NCBI GenBank assembly: GCA_024220525.1
Contig: JAMYWO010000072.1
Location: 96,134 to 160,133, forward strand
Source: Cochliopodium minus
Taxonomy: Eukaryota; Discosea; Himatismenida; Cochliopodiidae
Reading direction: 5' to 3'
Length of the DNA stretch: 64,000 bases
Numbering within the stretch: the stretch's first letter is position 1; each line of letters opens with the position of its first letter. Shown here one piece after another: positions 59,027-64,000 of this stretch. Below the pieces are notes generated by a model. The model was not told the DNA's origin. It saw nothing but the letters and a program-made list of their open reading frames with translations, and searched no databases. A program made the position numbers and the translations under genes.

Positions 59027-60472
59027 TTAACTCAATTTGCAATATAAAACAACTTTGATTTCCTCTCGACAAACAGGACAACTTTGATTTCGATTCTGCA
59101 ACTCCTCAATACAAGTGGAACAAGCGATAAAGTGGCCACATGGGATGATCAAAACAGTTCGTCTCCTAGTGGTACAAATAACACAGTTGACGAGTTTGGC
59201 TTCATCATCAATTTTAGATTGCATGAAATCATATTTTTTTTGTTCGTCATCTAAACGCTGTTGGAGGAGACGATTCTCTTCAGTGATACTTTCATACTCC
59301 TTCTGAAGTTTTTTGGCTTTTTTTAATTTTTTTTTGTTCTCCAGCTGAAGATCGGAGATAAAAGAGGAATTGTTCATATGCTGCTTGTATTCCTCAACAG
59401 TGTTGATGATATAATCCATTGAATTTTCTATTTTCTCGATTTTATGATTCAATTCTGTCAAATTGGATTCTTCAATTTGTTTGGAGAGCCATTCTTGAGA
59501 ATTTCCATTGATCTCATAAATATAAATAGAGCCTGTTTTGGTTCCCACAATGAGTAAATTTCCTATCATCTGCAAACATACGATTTTCTCTTTGATATCG
59601 ATCGAATGGAAGTATCGCGGAGAGTTTTTATAGTTTTGGGAGACATCATAAAATTTGATGGTTCCATCAAAGGACCCACTAAATAATAAATTCTCACATG
59701 ATTTGATGGTTTGCACCCACATTGTATTTCCCACTATGAATTGTAGATGTTCTCCATTGATGTCCCAGATTCTTATTCCATCTGATGATCCACTCGCCAA
59801 TAAGGTTCCATTTGAATAACTTTCTAGTGTCATTACTGATGATTTGTGTCCTGTTAGGACATGTTTTTGCTCTCCTTTGGAATCCCACAATATCACCGTT
59901 TTATCATTGGATCCACTTGCTATAAATTTTTTGCCAAAATTTTTTAAGCATCTCACGATACCAATATGCCCTATCAATGCTATAGCATTGTAATTATTAT
60001 TAGAACATAATTTGCGTATTATGTAATTTTATTAGGGTGATAACTTTATTGTTTAAATATAATATATTTAGTTCATTATTAACTTGAAAATTTTACTCTC
60101 TTTTTCATTCCCTTCAAAATCCCATCTTCTTATTTCTTCACATCTACTCGCACAATAAAGATATCCAGAAAATACTTCTAAAGAATAGATTTTTTTTGCT
60201 TTTGAGCGCAATATTTTGATGATCGAGGCATCTCCTTCCCATAATTCAATATCACCTTCACTAGTTGCAGTTACTAATCCTTTGGATGTTGCACATATTT
60301 TATTTACATTCGCAGAACAATTCAATGATCTCAATTTCTCTCCATCTTGATTGTATTTGATCACTGTTGGAGATTTATTGGAACAAACATAAAAACAATC
60401 TTTCACTTTATAAATTGAAGAAATTCCTTTTGTGAAGGATTGGATTTTGGTTATCTCCTGAACAAAATCCAT
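59027..60472 (-). CDS. WD40-coiled-coil-RING finger protein
   Basis: Two exons (60472-60097, 59979-59027) give 442 aa. The first 300 residues are a WD40 beta-propeller of about seven blades, clearest at LIGHIGIVRCLKNFGKKFIA, SGSNDKTVILWDSKGEQKHV, LTGHKSSVMTLESYSNGTLL and SGSSDGIRIWDINGE. A coiled coil follows (residues about 315-385). The end is a C3HC4 RING finger (CVICTTRRRTVLIIPCGHFI...CSTC...NQSCPVCREEI) of the type in IAP, MGRN1 and LRSAM1-like ligases. It is probably an E3 ubiquitin ligase that reads its substrate with the propeller. Propeller before RING is uncommon, since COP1-type ligases have the opposite order. Confidence 0.88.
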
Positions 60473-60651
60473 TTCTTCCTTTTTTTTTTTAAATTATTGA
60501 ATACTGTGAGTTACATAAATAAATTAAAATTGATCAATTTTAGAAGAAAAAAAGAATTATGAAAATAGGAAAAGAAATACTAATTAGAAAGGATAAATTA
60601 TTGGGTGCCTTATCAAACAAAGATCAAAGATGTTATTAATAAAAAATTTAT

Positions 60652-61908
60652 TTAAATCAAAATATTTTCACATTCATCAAGATGATTCTCAATATCCCTC
60701 TTCTTTTTGAAAAACAATATCTTTGAATCATTCTCAACTTTAGGAAGAATATAAGTATGCATTAAATATTTGCCGAGAAAATAACCAATGAGACAATATA
60801 CAAGACCTCCCAACAAATCAATGAGATAGTGATGATTCAAAAATATAGCGGCCCACCAAACGGAAAAAGTATAGCAAAAAGCTAAAATTTTGGTGGTCAT
60901 TGTAGGTGCAAACAAAGAAATCATGAATGGCCATGCTCCATGCAAAGAAGGAAAACTTCCGAAGACGATGGGACTGCTACTCCAAATATTCGCAAAAAAA
61001 GGATATCCAAGTAATCTAAAGAATGTGAAAAAGAAAAAATTTAAATTTTTTTGATTTTGGCAAAAAATTAATTTTTAATTTTTTATTTGTTTTTAAAATG
61101 ATAAATTAAATAAGCGAAATAAGTTGATATTAATTAATATTTTATATTTTTTATTTTATGAGGGAACGCATTCTAAAGCATAAAAATTTTTTAAAAATTT
61201 TTTTTTTTTACTGATCCACATCTGCTAAAACAGCAGGATCTCCTTTCATCTCGTATGATGCAGGACCTGTATTTCCATCAACCCACCTTTTATATATTTT
61301 GTGATTATTTATAAAACGAAATAAAATTAATTTTTATTTTTATACCATGGTGGAGCAGTTGGCCATGCCAATTGATTTATTACAGCCAATAGATTCATTA
61401 TTCCAAAACAAAAAAAGAATGTCCATGGTTGAAATGTTTGATGCTTTGTATTTGTTTTTACATATATGTACAATAGCAGTGCAAATAACCCAGCCATGAA
61501 AAAATGAACAAAATATAATATACCTGCCCATATATCTAAAAGAGAATCCAATGATGGAAAATTTTTTTCTAGATAACTTGCAGGCCAATGTTGCAATTTT
61601 ATTCCAAATGTTATATAATATTCCCAAAGTGGAAGGGTAGTTGTATTTATAGTAGGTTTGCTTGAATTTGGAATCCATTTAGGGAGTTGAAACACAATTA
61701 GCCACATGAAAATTGGTATTACAGATATGAGCTTTGTTGTGAATTTATATCTTTGGAAAGCTATGATCTTTGTTAATGCTACTTGTGATATATTTCTTAT
61801 GCCATCACGAGAAAGTTTTTTTTTGAATTTGAGAGGAATTATTTTTGTCGCATTGAATACATATAGACATAAGCAAACAGCAAAAACGGTGAAGAGAATT
61901 ATAAGCAT
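60652..61908 (-). CDS. PAP2-family membrane enzyme, inositol-phosphorylceramide synthase-like (AUR1 type)
   Basis: Three exons (61908-61346, 61286-61212, 61015-60652) give 333 aa with about eight membrane helices. The motif QLAWPTAPPWW, then GSFPSLHGAWPF, where the Ser-Leu-His is the catalytic C2 box of PAP2 enzymes, then FLNHHYLIDLLGG, the C3 box, agree with fungal AUR1 (P.APPWY, GSFPSLH.G, THHYFVDLIGG). AUR1 moves phosphoinositol from PI to ceramide in the Golgi, and similar enzymes exist in Dictyostelium and kinetoplastids. A lipid-phosphate phosphatase is less likely given the APPW block. The C-terminal tail (about 40 aa) is charged. Confidence 0.82.
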
Positions 61909-62551
61909 ATAAAAATCACTATATACTTATATTGAAGTGATTTTAATTTTTTTTTTTTTTTATTTATTTATTTATAAAATATTGAAAGAGATTATTATAG
62001 AAAAACAACATTTAAAATCCCAACCAAAAACATCTTTCATTCAGAGGAACAATTCATTCAAAACTTCCTTCAATCTATTTTATATAATTTTATAATTTTA
62101 TATAAAACAACCACCTTTCAAAGAGAGTAAATTTATTTTTCTGTGAATATATAAAAATATATCCATAAATTCAAAAAATAAACAATCAAAAGATAATATT
62201 CCTTCAAGGCTAATTTTTGAATAAAAAGAGGAATTTCTTCAATCTATTTTCAGCGAATAAAAATAAAAAAAAGTAAAAATATAAAAAAATTTGAACAAAT
62301 GTTGATTTATATCTATCCTCCATCCAAAAAAATAGATCTAATCTAATCTATACTTCAAAACAAATTTCATTTATATTAAATTATATCGTTAATTTTGGAC
62401 AAATCGGCAAAGTTAAATCTTTTTTCAATTCTTCAAAAGCGAAAACTTAAATGATGATTCAGTTTTTAGAATTTATTTTCAACAAGTTGACTTGTTAAAA
62501 GCATTTTTCAATTCAATACAATAAAAGATGATAATTTTAAAAAAAATTGAA
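61909..62551. other. Divergent promoter region, AT-rich
   Basis: 643 bp between opposite start codons. Contains A/T runs and no recognised gene, RNA or repeat. Confidence 0.45.
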
Positions 62552-64000
62552 ATGGAAAATATATCAAATGTTGATACATTAAAAGTGGTGATAATTGGAG
62601 CAGGTTAAAAATTATTTTAAAAAAAAGATGATATTTGAATATAACAATTTATTCGAGATTTAAATAGAATAAAAATGTCTTGTTTAACATCACCTTTGTA
62701 TTTGAACATTAGGTGTAAGTGGATTGAATGCAGCAAGATCATTAGTGAATTGCAAATGGAAAGACAAAAAGGTAGAGGTGATCATCCTGGAGGCGAGAGA
62801 TAGAGTGGGTGGGAGAGTGCTCTCCAAAAAATTGATACCCAATGGGGAGAAATATGAATTCGAAGAAGATAAAGAGGAAGATCAAGCCAGTGCACCCAAT
62901 AAAAAGAGGAAATTGGAAAAAGATAATTATTGGGTGGATCTTGGTGCCAGTTTCATCCATGGTTGCAATAAAATGAATATCGTGTATGATTTGATGGTGA
63001 AGGTAAAAAAAAAAAAAAATATGGATTTAATGTGAGAAAAGATTTGAGATCTGATCAAAATTGGGATTCAAATAATAGCTATTTCTATTATTCATTTATG
63101 GATGTTAGATTAGAGATAAAGAATAATGCTAAATAAATTATATACCTTCGATTGAAAGAAATATTCATTATATCTCAAGATTTTAATTTTGAATGGTATA
63201 TTCTTTCATTTTACTGGATTTTGTGAACATATGTTCCACGTATTTTTATATTTTGCAAAAAATAATATGATTGATTTAAATTATATACAAAGGTATGTAT
63301 TGCTCTAAATTGTAACATCTTGTTCCTATAAATCCATCAAACCTGATATACTCTTCATCTTATTTTATTTTTATTTTATTTGATTAAGAATTTGTGGAGT
63401 GAGTTTGAAAAAGTTAATTAATATATATTTTTTTTTTTTCAAAAAGAGGAACGATGTTAAAATAGATGGGAGAAATGGAGGATGTAAATTTTGGATTTAG
63501 AAAAAAATATATTTGTAAATCAATTTTTTCAAAAAAATCTAAGATAGCTCAGGATGGTACAAAAAAAAAAACATTTTTCATTAAAAAATTTTTATTGTTA
63601 ATATTATTTTGAAAATAAATTTAGGAATTATTTTTATTTTTTTAACAGTTTTTTCTTTAAAATTTTATTTTAAATGTTTCACTTTATTTATAAAGTTTAT
63701 TTTATTTTATTTTATTTTATTTTTATTTTATTTATTTTCGATCAATGCTTTAATTATTTAATAATTGTTTTTCTTGAATAAAAATTTTTTTTAAATTAAT
63801 TAAAATATTCCCCTTTAAAAAAATTTGTTATAATTTTGTTTATTTAAAAAATTTTTTGAAAAGGGGAGAATCATCACATTGGTACGATTGTGAAAACCAA
63901 GGAAAGTTAGTGGAAAAATCAGAGTTAGAAAGAGCATGGAGGATTTCATGGAGAGTGTATGATTCCATCTCCAAACTTTCCACACAGTACATGAAAGACA
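62552..64000 (+). CDS. Flavin-containing amine oxidase (polyamine oxidase/LSD1 type), 3' end beyond window
   Basis: Oxidises amines with FAD. Known members act on polyamines or methyl-lysine. Exons 62552-62603 and 62713-63002 join to give MENISNVDTLKVVIIGAGVS, GLNAARSLVN, then VEVIILEARDRVGGRVLSKK and VDLGASFIHG, the standard FAD-binding and arginine-rich GGR signature. A run EFEEDKEEDQASAPNKKRKL is inserted before VDLG. A further exon begins about 63864 (GESSHWYDCENQGKLVEKSE, LERAWRISWRV) and runs off the window. Its frame does not join exon 2 directly, so a small exon is probably hidden in the 860-bp AT-rich stretch between. Polyamine oxidase is the likelier assignment, because no SWIRM domain precedes the Rossmann fold. 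Confidence 0.85.
63003..63860. other. Long AT-rich intron of the amine oxidase gene
   Basis: Longest intron-like gap in the window, with poly-A/T runs. It may hide one short exon. None can be chosen by eye. Confidence 0.4.

Overview
The window looks like nuclear DNA of a single-celled eukaryote. Exons are moderately AT-rich. Introns and gaps are almost pure A/T, with long poly-A/T runs and tracts of the 7-mer TTTTTTA. Most genes are split by many short introns (GT-AG, plus at least three GC-AG), and TAA, TAG and TGA all end genes, so the standard code is in use. Asn-rich low-complexity tails and RhoGEF, LIM, FN3, CLU and kinase-like fusions suggest an amoeboid or flagellated protist (heterolobosean, anaeramoebid or amoebozoan type). 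I cannot fix the species. Exon joins were worked out by hand from splice sites. For genes where I state a protein length, the summed exons are divisible by three.

Two single Ns (1707 and 20119) cut genes off abruptly, so the window is probably three contigs joined end to end. 1-1706 is almost gene-free, with one decayed coding stretch. 1708-20118 holds a DHX33-like RNA helicase (cut at the N), a 12-TM MFS transporter, APC10, a J-domain/FN3/coiled-coil/Asn-rich protein, a RhoGEF-PH-RhoGAP-like-LIM-LIM protein, the Fe-S targeting factor CIA2, a decayed GLUG-repeat gene, and an ankyrin-like repeat gene cut at the second N.

20120-64000 starts with one of two tail-to-tail copies of a UBL/PD-(D/E)xK-nuclease/kinase-fold gene of Crinkler (CR effector) style. 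The copies bracket a small winged-helix gene and a winged-helix/CW zinc-finger gene. The second copy is enclosed by perfect 28-bp direct repeats, as if inserted. Then come an SMC ATPase, TRAPPC4/Trs23, CHMP2/Vps2, a neurochondrin-like protein, D-amino-acid oxidase, a Golgi-type glycosyltransferase-like protein, a SAM-like protein, a four-module cysteine dioxygenase, an extended synaptotagmin, SIN3, V-ATPase subunit G, a coiled-coil/RWD-like protein, a CLU-pseudokinase, a WD40-RING protein, an IPC-synthase-like PAP2 enzyme and the start of a flavin amine oxidase.

The genes do not form one pathway. Most are household genes: secretion and membrane contact (TRAPPC4, CHMP2, E-Syt, V-ATPase, IPC synthase), chromatin and chromosomes (SIN3, SMC, CW protein, RWD protein, APC10), and amino-acid oxidation (DAAO, CDO, amine oxidase). 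The most unusual items are the four-in-one cysteine dioxygenase, the repeat-flanked nuclease-kinase gene, the 19-exon CLU-pseudokinase with an 8-nt exon, and the recurrent GC-AG introns.
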